Shown piece after piece: positions 11,882 to 23,992 of a DNA stretch of 64,000 bases. The stretch spans positions 110,811,087 through 110,875,086 of the forward strand of contig NC_080423.1 of assembly GCF_029873635.1 (NCBI RefSeq), read 5' to 3'. A program made the position numbers and the translations under genes. The notes beneath the pieces were generated by a model that did no database searches, was not told the DNA's origin, and saw only the letters and a list, made by a program, of their open reading frames with translations. Position 1 is the stretch's first letter. Every line of letters begins with the position of its first letter. This DNA is from Malania oleifera (lineage: Eukaryota; Streptophyta; Magnoliopsida; Santalales; Ximeniaceae).

Positions 11882-12160
11882 GTTCCTTCACCAGAAATGA
11901 AATTATGGACTGTAGGATTTTCTCCAAGAGCCCATTCATGTAAGTGAAAATTTCCAACAAATCTATGCAACCAGCAGCCTTTAAGCCTTTAAAGATCTTC
12001 TTTTCATTTTGGTAGGAAATATCCTTTTAGATTAAGCTTTGAAGCTCCCAAAAACTGTAATGTTCAGCCTTTTCAGTTTTAAAATGTAATGTCTCTTTCA
12101 AATTGCAATGCTGTTCTTTCTTTTGATTTTGGTAAAATGGTGCAGTGGCCGAACTACAAT
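11882..12160 (+). other. Probable 3' UTR of the ICE1-like gene
   Basis: T-rich, non-coding sequence follows the TAG at 11879-11881, with 'gtaatg' and 'aaaatgtaatg' stretches typical of plant 3' ends. The poly(A) site cannot be fixed from sequence alone. Confidence 0.4.
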
Positions 12161-12392
12161 ATTATATGCATTTTGATTAGCTTTTACCCAAATTTTACAA
12201 GAGTCCATTTATTAATTTGAAAAATCTTTGATTGCTTTGGTCATATTAATGTATGCATGGTTGCAAATATGGGGTTACATGTATGTATTGTAAGGCATGA
12301 TTGTGTTGAAACAACAGTTTGGACCAGAGACCTAGCACCAAAAGTAAACGAGAAAGAAAAGAACTTGTTTGGATGAAATGCTAGAATACAAT

Positions 12393-12560
12393 AAAAAGGG
12401 CAGCCCGGTGCACAAATTTTCTGTTTATGCGAGGTTCAGGGAAGGCACGGACTACAATGAGTCTATAGTATACAGTCTTACCTTGTATTTTTACAAGAGG
12501 TTGTTTTCACGTCTTGAACCCGTGACCTCTAGGTCACACAACAACAACCTTATCATTGCA
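12393..12560 (-). mobile_element. Au-like SINE, diverged
   Basis: Read on the minus strand it contains 'ggtcacgggttcaagacgtg' (B box), 'cttgtaaaaatacaaggtaa' and a 3' end 'tgcaccgggctgcccttttt'. These are the landmarks of the Au SINE family found across flowering plants. It has many substitutions. The flanks AGAATACAAT (12383-12392) and AGAATAAAAT (12561-12570) differ by one base and look like its target duplication. Confidence 0.75.
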
Positions 12561-12570
12561 AGAATAAAAT

Positions 12571-15500
12571 AGAATAGAATGGAATTAGTCTAGAATGGAA
12601 TTAGTCTTTGTAGTTTTACGTTTTTGTCATAATTTTTCATTTCACTCTCAATCATTTCTTTCTAATATATCAACCATTAGGTCATGAGTAGGGTGCATGG
12701 GGCTGAGTTAAGTTTCAAAATATTTAGCCTCAATAAATTCATTAATTGAATTCAAAATTTGACTTTAATACATTTATAGAGTGAGTCTAAAGGAGCCAAT
12801 TCAGTCTCGTTCAAATTTGAGTTGTTAATAAGCAAGCTTAAATGCAGTCAAGTTTAATTTTAATCTTACCTCATTTGCTAAATAAATTCAATAATTACTC
12901 ATTAATATGAATAATTTCAACTGAATTCTTATGAGCCTTTGATTATTTTGGAGAAAAAAATGTCTTCTAAGCTATAAACAAGCTCATAAAATTAAAGTAG
13001 GGGTAGAAATGCATCTTTTGTCTTATATGTCTCTATAAGGTGAATTTGGTAGTTCTCTAATGGACTTTAGCTCTTTTTGCCACGTGATAGACAAAAAAAT
13101 CTTGTTTAAAATAATCCCACATCAGTTGAACCACATATCCTATTGTTATGACGATACAAACAGTGTGGTGTCATTGGGTGATAAATTTTCATAGTCGCAA
13201 AGAACCATCCTTGCTTTAATCTATCTAAATTGTGATGTAGTCATGCTCATGCTGCCATAAAACTGCACCAAGTCTTGGAACCTATACTTGTCCACTTTCA
13301 TAGAAACATCCCAGTGTCTAATTTAGTGGTCAAGTCTCACGACATAATCCTTGTGTAAGAGCACCTATCACTTACCAGCCAAAGCTAAAGGAAGTGACAC
13401 AATAGATTACTTGAGTCAAACATACAAAGGATCAACGCTCGTGATAATCCAAATGGGTGTGAGATGACATTGCCCAAGGGTATACTCAAGGGCCAACACA
13501 AGTGTAAGTCTCAAGCTTTGAGTTGAAAGTGATGCACAATTTCATTCCCTAATGAGTCATTCATGAGACTTCCAATGACACATGAGAGTAAGATCTTTGT
13601 CGTATTCTCGTTCTCATATAAGTAACCAACCGTGGGTATAATGATCATACGCTCGAGAATGCCATCTTGATAATGTCGAACCAATCACAATGTCATAACC
13701 ACATTCAGCATACGCTTCGTGACATTTCTATAATAGAATCCATGATAAGTAACATTCCTTTTGTAATCCATTCAGAGTGGATGCCGCTATCTAAATTGTC
13801 CCACAAGCCGTTTGACATATGTCACAAATACAAAAACGTAGCATTGCATATTATGTATTTGTATATAGCATAGGAGTTTGTCTTATAAATGGTTTTAAAG
13901 TAATAGTCAAGATGGGCATTGGGGTTAGTGATTGGGTGGTGGTTGTTAGGATTTTGGATTTAGGACTTAGAAATGTGGACCTATAGTCACCATCATCCCA
14001 AATATGTCCTCTGACTATTACAATACTTAATTGAATTGATGGTTCGCCCCAACTTCATCCCATTTGTGTGTTTGTACACGAGAGTCTATGGACATATACT
14101 ATACACACATATGCTTGTATGTGTGTACGCGCACATATGCTTGAATGTATAATTAAATGTACATAATTTTTACTAAAATTTTCTTAATTTTTTAAAGTTG
14201 CCTTTCTCATTTTATATTGCCCTACTGTTGACATGAATTTATTCATGATATAGTTATATTAAGAAAATAAATAATCTAACAATATAATGATTTAGCGCCT
14301 TTTCAAATTTGGGCCTTCAATAAGAGGCGCATTCCTTAACAGTATGTGAATTTGAGGTAGATTTGGGAGGACAAGCACACCATCTCCCCCAACCCCAATT
14401 AGTTTTGTCCTCACCTATATTCTTTGCACAATCGAGCCTAGATAAGTTACTCATGGGCCTAGTCTTAATCTTACGAGTATGTAGAATCACTTAATGAACG
14501 AGTTCAACAGAGCCAAACTATTCAAGAATAAGGTGATTTAGTTGTTGTTGCAGGCAAAAGAATGTCAATATAAATCAACTTTCACTATTTTAATAATCGA
14601 TGGTTTTCGTTACGGACTAATAGTTCAATAAATATTAAATATTCATATTAAGGGTCTGCTCAATTTCTTTTATTTATTTTTTATAAAATTGTGAAAAGAT
14701 GGCTGGAAATTTGTAATTTTATAACCCTAGAGGCCTAGCACTGTGCAAGCCTAAGGCCCTAGCCCCCTAAGCATAGCTGCTCCAGATTGTGCTCTTTTCT
14801 GTGTATGCAACATTAAAATTCAAAGGCTAAGCTCTATATTTTCAAACACAGGGCTTTGCTGTTCAAACTTGAACTCATAACCTAGTCAAAACTAGGCATC
14901 CAACTTGGCCAGACACCATTTTTCATAAATAAATGAATGAAAATATAGAGCCCAATTCCAATAATTGAATGAAAATTTAAGGATAGAATTAGAAATTTTG
15001 GATCAATTGCATTTTTGAGATTTGAATTGAAATGCATGAATTTAAAATAAACCCGATATGGATTTACTGGGAATTTTGTCAAAACCCAAATGCAGGGTTA
15101 AAGTTTTGTTTTTTGTTTTTTTGGCCCATATATTGATCAAATTCATCCATGCGTCTCTCTAAAATGAAGAACAGGGATTGAAGAAACTTTGTCTTGTCAT
15201 CCCCTTTTTGATAAAAAAGTTTGGTCGGGGTGATGAGGTGAAAGGTGAGTTGAATTTTTTGTTGGGGTTTGGTGGTCAGCTCAAGTGCTCAACGCCTCCT
15301 CCCAGTTTTGGGAAATACTTATCCATCCAACCAAACACCTTTCATTCTCTCTCTCATCATAATCATATCACTAGTACAAATACAACATGCATACTTGGAT
15401 CTCTTTTCTTAGTCACTTTATTTTTCTTCTAAGTAGGGTGTGGACCTAAATCAGCATCAGCAAGCCATCTCCATGCTCACTTGGGGTGCATTTTGATTTC

Positions 15501-16390
15501 ACTTTTAATTAATTCATTCCATCTCATGCTCTATTTCACTTCATTTCTATTCCTGCACATCACACATTTGGCTTACAAGTGCATACAATAATCACACCTC
15601 CATTTGGAACAAGAGTTTGGAAAAGTATACAAACAAACAAGATATAAATATCCAAAAAATTATTTTTTTAGATTAAATTATTCATTTAATATATTTATAT
15701 TTATTATAATAATTTTTAAAATGTACTAATTGTATTTTAATCATATTTTATAATATTTTTATTTAAAGATAAAAGCAATTTTTTTAATTTACCGTTGAAT
15801 TTATATTAATTTTATAAATATTAATTAAACCTGATTTCTAATTTTTAATTTTTACTTTTGATTTTTAGGTCCCTAAATAATTAGGGGCGTAGACAATTTA
15901 ATTCTATCTTTGGTTTCTCTCTTTTCCCCCATCACCAAACAAATAAAAAAAAAAAACTATTCCTCAAATCTTTCTTATCTTTTGAAAGAAGTCTGACGAC
16001 TTCCAGCCAACCATCTGCCTCCACTTCTAATATACCCCCACCAAAGGAAATTTGGGAATGCAGGAGACCCAGACGCAGGTGCCACTAAATGCATGCACCG
16101 AGAAAAGAAACAGTACACATACTTCTTTTCCCCATCTCTCTACCTGAACCAAATTAACAATTGGTCTGAATAATGAACATGGAAATAGTGATCAAATGGA
16201 TGTACCTTTCAAACCCCAACCTACTTCATATTATAATACATATGCCGCCGCCCTTCTACAGCCGGCGGCAGTGGGCTCCTCCCCCTGCTTCCCCCGTAGA
16301 ACGCCTAGCAAGTTGCAGCTGCTCGGCCAGGAAAGCAAAATGGCAATGTCATCATCATTTACAATTTATTATATATGAGCATCAAACGCT
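12571..16390. other. Intergenic region between the convergent genes
   Basis: About 3.8 kb of AT-rich sequence with no ORF showing domain content. The part at about 13100-13880 has more balanced composition ('ataatcccacatcagttg' onward) and looks like a decayed interspersed repeat, which I could not classify. No RNA gene or CRISPR-like array is seen. Confidence 0.6.
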
Positions 16391-17082
16391 TAATTAGCGT
16401 CCAATCTTATATGCATACCTAAATGACCCACCTGCAACCTGTGTGCCAAGGTTAAAAAGTTGGAATCTCATTTCTGCAACTCTTAACAGACTGTTTCTCT
16501 TTGGTAGTAGGATTGGCAAACACATTGATCCGTTCTCCCACATGTAAAAAAAACTCAGCAGCAGTAAAGTGAAATCTGGAAAACCCACCAAAAGAACATC
16601 GCATTAACACTGCTAAGCCACATATTAACTTCTTTACTTACAGGAGAAATGCAGGAAAAGAAGAGGCTAACAAAAGCTATGTACAAGGTGGAATGGTTTG
16701 GGAACTGAATGCAACGGCTACAGGTGTACATATTATGTATATATATTACTGGACTGGACACCACAGCATAATACTACCAACGAAGGGAGAAACTCCACAA
16801 CACGTCCAAAATTGGGAACACAGGTCGTCTCATGTTTGTCCCACCCTGTCCATTTCCAGAAAAATGGCACTTGCCATCAAAAGAATGGTGGAACTCACTA
16901 CCCGCAACACGGACGTAGAACCTGACAAAGGAAGGATGCAAAATCATGTTCAGCATCAATTGGGCGCCCAAACTGTTATGGCAGATCACGCACACTTCTC
17001 CCAGCAGAAGAAAACAGACATTTCAGCATTTCTGGAATAACTGGGGGATACAGACAAATGATTACCTAGAACTGTGGAGATT
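16391..17082 (-). other. ARF2-like 3' UTR and downstream flank
   Basis: This sequence lies downstream of the ARF stop codon, in minus orientation. Open frames on either strand here have no recognisable domain. The 3' UTR probably occupies the part nearest 17082, but no single polyadenylation signal stands out. Confidence 0.4.
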
Positions 17083-20000
17083 TTACACCGAACAGTTCTC
17101 TTGAACGCCTGCCAAAGGAGGTGACGGGCATTTTGCATCTTTTCCATCCATGCTTTCAGAAGCTGCAGGATTTTCCTGGCCTTTCGAGCTTAAGGACCCT
17201 GGGTTCATCCTCTGGACCTCCTCCCTAGTGTAGATAAAAATTTTGCGAACCATGCTACAAAACTCCCTGTTTTACAGTCAAACAAAATGGTGACAAACTT
17301 AGATCAAGAAAATATTTAATTCAAAAAATGAAGAAACAAATTAGAGTAGATTGATCTGTAAGCAAAAAGTAGATAAACATTGTGCTTAAAGAAATTCTTA
17401 CAGCCAGGGATCATCTCCAACGAGCATCATATCGCCCTCATCATCAGTGTATACAATCATCCAGTTCTTTTGCGAACCCATCAATTCACCGCCAAACTCA
17501 AACAACTGATCCAATTCAGAAATCAATTCTTCATAGTTGTTGAACTTGGTCAGGTCAACAGACCTACCTAGTGCAATCCCCTGCTTGTGAACCTGAAAAC
17601 AACACCATTTAAGTGAGCAAAATTCTTTTCAAGCTTCCTATACACTATCATATCTCATGAAAATATAGGTATATATGACTTGGATAAAACCTTAGTACAA
17701 CTCCGGGTTGAACCGCCCTGAACTTTGCCCTGAACATCTCTTGTAACTGGCTGGCAAGCTTGGAGTGACTTATCCTGGTCACTGACAGTAATTGGATTAT
17801 CTAATGGTTTCAAGCCCTTTGATTGTTCTGACTTCTGCTCAGATTCATGTGAATGAGATTGGTGTGATGCAAGATGCATATGACTTGCTAATTCATTTGT
17901 CATATTTCTATGGGACATTGTTGGCTCTGGCGGAACACGGTTACTAATGAGGGGGATACCAAAGAGCTTGCAGTTGCCATCCTTGGACTTCAACGGTTCA
18001 TTTTTCTGCACCAACATTGGCTCTCCTGAATGAGCAGGATTCTCAAGATGAGACACAGATGATGGTGGACGCATCAACCAATTTCCTTGTTGCTGTTCAA
18101 CTCTATGACCATTAAGAATGGAATACTCACTAAACTCGCCATATCTAACATTCCCCCGTGCCTGATAAGGCACATCACCACCTAGGACAGTAACCTTTGA
18201 ACTAGATTCTAACAAGTTAAGTGAGAGACCTGAAGACATGACAGACCATGGGTTCGCAACCAAGCCATACTTCCCTTCCTGATCTGGCGGTAAATGTTTC
18301 TTCATCAGGTTAGCACCAGCTGCACTTGGATCAACAAAAGACGGGCAGAACCCATGAGAGGAATCGGTATGCCCACCAAAACCTGACAGCAGGTCCGTAT
18401 AAGTAGGTTCACTCCTCATTAAGGGCATCCAATTCTCTGATCCATATCTTCGTGACGTAGAAACTGCGTCAATCTTCTCATCATCTGAAGGAGGTCTCCA
18501 TGCAGCAGGCTTTTCGGTAGAGTCAGAATCATTACTCTCTGCAAAAGTGCTTCTCAAGGTCGAGAATTCTTGACCTTGCAAGACCCTTGCAAACCCACTT
18601 GCTGGTGAAGGGTCCACAGTTACTTTAGATGAACCTAATCAAAATACAAGACTTGAGTATATTAAAGAGCGTCTTTTATCCACACAGGCTTCCAACCACT
18701 CTCAAGGAAAAATCACAGAAGCAGCATTAAAATATCTAATCAATACCATGTTAATTTTGACAATCAGGCAATACCTTCCCGAGTAAGAGCAGAAGAGTCA
18801 GGGGATGAAGGCACCATGTTTGTCCGAGGCCTCTTTGGCCTGGGAACTGGAAGCGAATTCAGTGGAGGAGTCACAGCAGGTTCTATTTTCCAGGGTGATA
18901 CTCTGTCAGGTCGAGGAATAGATGAAGTCTCATCCCATCTCACCTAAACAAAGTACCAAGAAAAAATATCACAAAAGTGCTCTTTTAAAAAACACAAAAC
19001 ACTGGTAAAATTTAGCATGTCATACAACAGCAACAACAAAACCAAGCCTTTAGTCCCACTAGGTGAGGTCGGCCATATGAATCAATATCCGCCAATTTAT
19101 GCTATCATGAACCAAGGATATTAAATCCTTACTCACTATCTCCTCCCAAGTTATTTTAGGTCTACCCCTACCCCTTCTACTGCCCCCCACAGTAATTAAG
19201 TCACTCTTCCTCACAGGTACATTATGTGGCCTACGTTGCAAGTGTCCATAAAGGAGAGAAAAACACCTTGAGGCATCTCCATTTTGAGTCTCGCCATCTG
19301 TTGGGATCAGCATCTTCAATCCCAACTATTGTGCCAGTAAACCTACAGAATGAAAAAGTTAATAAATAATTTTTCAGGAAGTCCCCAACTGATCTTATCA
19401 AAGGGGTTCGTGCCAACAAACTAAATGCGCCCATGTGCACACTTGCACAGAGAAGATAACTGAAGTCAACGAAACTATCAAATAATCAGTACACATTAGC
19501 CATACCTCTGCTCTGGAGCTTCTTCACCTTCAAACCTCATTTTAAACCTCATCCCTATAGAGTAGCTGTTCTTTAAAGACTCCATGTACTGCTCATATGG
19601 AACAATAAACTCAGCAGGACTTGTCCTGCAAAACGACATTAATAACAAGTGATGCCACAGAAAAGGTGCAACATTCTAAAATTAAGATACAAGCACAACA
19701 ATTAAAGTTGATTTTTGAATATTTTCTCTACCTGAATTCCATATGGAAACTAAGCAACACATTTGAAAATACTCTCCTAGCCAATTGTAACAAAATATAT
19801 TGGCATCATGTAAATAACTTAAAGGGTATTAGACAATCGAACTCCCAAATACTCCAACAGCTGCAATCATACTCAAGGATAATGCCCAAGAAAATGATCA
19901 ACCATCTCATTGAGTGAGAATAATTCAAAGGATCACACAGCATCTATACAAACAGCTAAGATTCCCCTTCCAAAAATCAGATTGTGTTTAATCAAAACAT

Positions 20001-22430
20001 TGAATTACACAAAAGTCCACTAGAGAAGGCAAAAATTTTAAACCCCAATGCCAGAAATCAGAAGCTCTTATATATTTGAGGGGCCATTCTTGCATTAAAG
20101 TTTAAATGGTGAAATATAGATCATAAAATCACAAACCTCGGCTTGTAATAAACAGTGAACATTGTTCCTGTTGAGATAGCATGCCAAGCAGTTGCAAGAA
20201 CACCAAGATGCATGCTGTGACTGGATATCACTGATGATGGAACATTACCCTGCTGTCTCATGGCACGTCTTACTCCAACTCGTAGCTCCCCATTCTCACC
20301 CCTGGAAGTTTAATGTTATGCAAATATAAATGAAAAATAGCAAAAAAAAAAACAGAAAATGTGTTGTATGAACACAAGTTTGCAAACCTGAGAAATATGA
20401 AGGCATCCCCAGCAACAAGTCTTTTGGAGCTGACAAACACACTCCAACCACTCTGAAGCAAGTGCCTTCGAGGTTGACCTGCAAGATATAATCATGTAAA
20501 CCACAAAAGAAAAATAGAAACCACTGTCAGCCAATTGCCATGTAGTTCATGGAAAAACATTGGCTTTAATTTCCAATTCTCAACCCCAACGCCAACCCCC
20601 AAGGAAAAAGACAGAAGACTAATTCTTGCCACAATATGGTAAGTTTATTTTTTACTAGGTTTTGGTATGTATCAGTTCTTTTTGAACTTCAGTTTGGCAT
20701 CTGGTTAGTAAATCAAAATAATGGACCTTCATTGGCTTGTTTCTAGTTTGACATAGAACCATAACTCCAATCCAAAATTAGTTGCTTTTCTGATGTTTAC
20801 TTTAGACGACTACCTTGCTCCAAAAATTGGCAAAACAATTTTGTTGACCAACTCATCTGAAAATTCTGAATCAATCATTTGGTTTATTTAAAAAAAAAAT
20901 TAGCAGTTTTTTGAAGGAAAGTTATGAGATGGGGCCTAATTAAACCAACTGAAAATGGTGTTACATCTCTAACAGCAAACAACTGAAAGAACCAAGTACT
21001 ATTGTCCCTCCCATTCTTTTTTCCCTAATTTTTCTTAGCTGCAAAGAAAGCAGGTGATATTCCCTCCCAACACAACCAGACATTGAATGTGGAAATGTTA
21101 ACCATCCATTACCCCGAAAGATATGCCGAAATCGCCACTCATTTCCATGCAAATCCTTTGCTACTAACTCCTGAGTTGGAGGCTGCCGAGACATATCCTG
21201 CAAAGGAACATATATGAGATGCCATTTAAAACTCGTACTCTCCAAATGAATACGCACAACGCATGAGCAACAAAACCTAACCAATGGGGGAAGGCATTCA
21301 TCTGCATGCCGTCTCAGCACGGAAAACCCACCATGGGTGCTAGTATCCGACGCTGTCAAGGTTTTACAGAAAGAATGCACATGAAAGCGTGGCGGAGGAG
21401 GCGGAGAAGGTTCCTTCTCTATCGAGTTCTCATTTTGCTGCCATTAAAAGAGACACCAACTATTAGGGCTCACCTCTTTGCATCTCTTAGCTCTAAAATC
21501 AAGTAAATTTACAAAAAAATGAGAAGTCTGAAGATACTCACGTTAGGCGCAGGAAGCAAAGTCACTTGCGCAAACACCTCGTCAGTGTCCGCTTCGGCCT
21601 AGACAAACCGCAAAACCAAACATCACGTCACAAACGAACCTCCAAAACTCGAAATTTGATCATAATTTAATGCTCGCAAAAATTAAAACCCTGAAAAGTC
21701 TTCAACCACAATACCTTCAACTGGACGTTGATCACACGGCAAAGGATCTTCGACGGAAGATCATAAACTGGTAGCTGCTGATCCGCGACCTGATTTGTCG
21801 ACGCCTCAACCTAATTTAACAGTCATAACAACCCAGAAAAAAGGTCATTGATTATTCTGTCAGCAGAAAGCAGACCAAGAAACGACGTCATAAATAAACG
21901 CGCGCGCGCCCAGCGAGAGCCAACACACCCGTTTTTTTGAAGAAATTGAACTACAAAATCCTGCGGGGGAAAACTGGAGCAGAACTTGGAGACGGACAAA
22001 AACGAAACGAAAATATTTTTTGAAAAAGAAAATTAATACGTAGATCGAAAAAAAAAGGTAAATATTTGGCACGGGCATTGGAAATGCTTACCTGCTCGAT
22101 GTGTCCCTGAGGAAAATAGAAGACGTGCTCTCCCTTGCGGGGCACAGTGACGAGAGGACCGGCGCACGCGTGCCAGAGTTCCGTGTAAAGGGCAGTTTCG
22201 GAATCTACAAAACACAGAAAACAAAGTCACGAGCAGATCGCTTTAGCTACGGCGGAATCTCCAGCTTTCGGAAGCAGGAAATCGGCGGAATTACCTTTTT
22301 CGGCAGCGGAGTGACCTCTCGGCCCGTCCCTGCCAATTCCACCGTCGTTAGGCTCGCTGTACCCCGAGGAGAAGCTCTCTCCCCTCCCGTTACCGCAGTT
22401 TCCTTTCGCTGATACCTCCGAAGACACCAT
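17083..22430 (-). CDS. ARF2: ARF2-type auxin response factor
   Basis: Coding exons, in minus-strand order: 22430-22295, 22204-22092, 21810-21715, 21598-21542, 21437-21282, 21197-21113, 20478-20388, 20301-20137, 19625-19506, 19342-19267, 18943-18775, 18634-17691, 17592-17402, 17266-17083. Every junction is GT-AG and keeps frame, giving 860 aa (Arabidopsis ARF2 is 859). Seen: a B3 DNA-binding domain at about 157-258 with [15 protein letters not shown] and RRHLLQSGW; the Auxin_resp domain at about 283-362; a Ser/Gln/Asn-rich middle region with an EAR-like LSLNL (558-562) and KLFGI (644-648), the R/KLFGV-type repression motif; and a C-terminal PB1 domain from 737 with its basic face (KQGIALGR) and acidic [14 protein letters not shown] (786-799). 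Known: ARF2 binds TGTCTC-type auxin elements, represses transcription and pairs with Aux/IAA proteins through PB1. The start [11 protein letters not shown] matches ARF2 N-termini. No damage seen. Confidence 0.96.
18567..18587 (-). promoter_or_regulatory. TAS3 tasiR-ARF target site in ARF2-like mRNA
   Basis: In the large exon 12 the mRNA codes for RVLQGQE. The 21 nt there (containing GTCTTGCAAGGTCAAGAA) are complementary to tasiR-ARF with only about two differences from a perfect site. ARF2, ARF3 and ARF4 are the established tasiR-ARF targets, and this is the usual position in ARF2. Confidence 0.85.
19024..19253 (-). mobile_element. 5'-truncated RTE-type LINE remnant in ARF2-like intron 10
   Basis: On the minus strand, a fragment of the reverse-transcriptase C-terminal tail is readable (YGHLQRRP, then [17 protein letters not shown], then a Trp-Arg-x-x-Ile-His stretch and a stop). 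It is followed by 'gggactaaaggcttgg' and a TTG-type repeat tail, the typical 3' end of plant RTE LINEs. It begins only about 14 nt downstream of exon 10's donor, and the element lies in the same orientation as the gene. Only the 3' end survives. Confidence 0.75.
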
Positions 22431-22442
22431 TTCTCCAGAACT

Positions 22443-22460
22443 TCAGCACAGATCTCTCAT
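22443..22460 (-). other. uORF 1 in ARF2-like 5' leader (5 codons plus stop)
   Basis: An ATG at 22460 opens a five-codon frame ending TGA at 22443, 12 nt before the main start at 22430. It is very likely in the transcript because of this closeness. A second uORF lies further upstream at 22719-22736. Confidence 0.6.
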
Positions 22461-22718
22461 CTGTAACTCCTCCCGCCGATAATCGTAAAACACAACCTCA
22501 AAAAACCACCAACCACGAGCTCAACCAACCCTGACTTCGATCCAAACCCCAACTCCAGACCTCAGAAACAATTAATTCAACCGACACAAGCAACAACCCT
22601 CGTTCCTATACTCGAAGATCAACAATCAATATATATCTCAATCCAAAACCAATTCTCTCGATTTAACCGTCTCTCCTCTCTCCTGTCCCTGTCTTCCTCT
22701 CTCTCTTCTGCAACCGTC

Positions 22719-22736
22719 TCAGTCTGTCTCAGCCAT
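22719..22736 (-). other. uORF 2 candidate (5 codons plus stop)
   Basis: An ATG at 22736 with a TGA at 22721-22719, in the GA-rich upstream tract. It counts only if transcription starts above 22736, which the sequence does not prove. Confidence 0.35.
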
Positions 22737-23681
22737 GAATTGCAGGTGCCAGAACGACCACCACCTCACAGTGCAACGCTGTCTCTCTCCTCCCTATCCC
22801 TTTCTCTCTCTACTTTCTCTCACCTCTGGTCGAGTTCTGAGAGAGGGGAGAGGAGCTTTCCAGTAATAGGCCTTAACCAGAGGGGTCAAAACCGGGGAGG
22901 GGGCAAATGGAAAATAAGTTTCAACCGCGGTCAATATCTAACCAGGGGTGGACGGGGAACAGCCGGTGGCGGGAGCTTTACGACCGGGAACAGCCGGTAG
23001 TCCAGGGGGCGTGGGTTGCTGCAATAAAGGGGAGTGGAGAAGCCGGCAGAGACGGCGTTAGTCGTGCGGCTACGTGGCCCGTTGTGATTGGGGGAGCAGG
23101 GGACGGTGTTTGTCCTGGCGCTCGGCGAAAAAGCTGTTGTGTTTTTGTGGCGTTGTCGTGCTATTAACGAGCAGGGACTCGATGGATGTGATAATTTGGG
23201 GAAAGTGAGTTAACACTTTACCATGTCGGGTTAGGGTTCCCTTAACCATGGTTACTTTTTTCCATTTTTCTTTTTTGGTATTTTATTTTATTTTATCTTA
23301 TTTTTTATTTTGGGATGGTGCCATATCGTCATTTTCTCGTGCTCGAGAACAAAAATAAAGGTAGGTAAATATATAAACAAAGAGCAATAAAGAAAATATT
23401 TAAACTAGTATGTTAAGACTTTTGGTACATAAAAAAAGGTTTTATTTTATTTTATTTTTACGTACAAAACGTATATACCAACAAAAAGGTCTTGCGATTT
23501 TAATTGTGTCATTCTTGTGTAATTCCTCCACAGAATATTATGATAATCATCGAGTTAAAATATTTGTCATAAAAAAACCTTATTTAATAAGATGAATCAC
23601 GCGTCTTCTATTTAAGGAAGTGACTAAATGATAATTATCTAAAGGGGACATTAAGTGAAAAATCGTAAGTGAAATACAAAT

Positions 23682-23992
23682 TGTAACGCCCCAACTTTAG
23701 TCTGCTAGGGAGCAGCGTCTCTCCTCCTCCATCTAGACAAGACAATAGGAGGGTAGACCTTATCGGACTAATGATTGGTCTCACACATCAGTGCGTGTCA
23801 TTTTTAGTGTGTTTTGTCCTCACTCACACACTTTTTAAGAAAACTTTCCAAAAGGTCACTCATCCCAAGATTACTCCAAACCAAACACGTTTAACCGTAG
23901 AGTTCTTATGGAAAGGCTCTTGAAAAGAAAGACGCACCTTATTGATATTAGGTAGTAAAATCAAATCTTTTTTTAGTCTTTCTTCCATGGGG
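23682..23992. mobile_element. LTR-like fragment beginning TGTAACGCCCC
   Basis: The stretch starts TGTAACGCCCCAAC, a common plant LTR terminus, and contains a 'cactcatcccaagattactc' segment that I associate with widespread plant LTR sequences. Its other end is lost where the next LTR begins. Family unassigned. Confidence 0.45.

Larger units (their letters stand above)
22431..23681 (-). promoter_or_regulatory. ARF2-like 5' leader and promoter region
   Basis: GA-rich on the gene's strand (CT on plus) from about 22660 to 22820, then GC-richer sequence to about 23150, then AT-rich DNA. ORFs in this interval have no domain content. TGTCTC cores occur (about 22723, 22780) but inside CT-rich tracts where chance matches are likely. 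Confidence 0.5.

Noticed and set aside
16173-17040. Several short ORFs downstream of the ARF2-like gene
   Set aside because: Overlapping frames on both strands, no domains, and no splice pattern joining them to the gene.
22712-22790. TGTCTC auxin-response elements upstream of the ARF2-like gene
   Set aside because: They occur inside long CT-rich tracts where this hexamer is expected by chance, with no paired or inverted arrangement.
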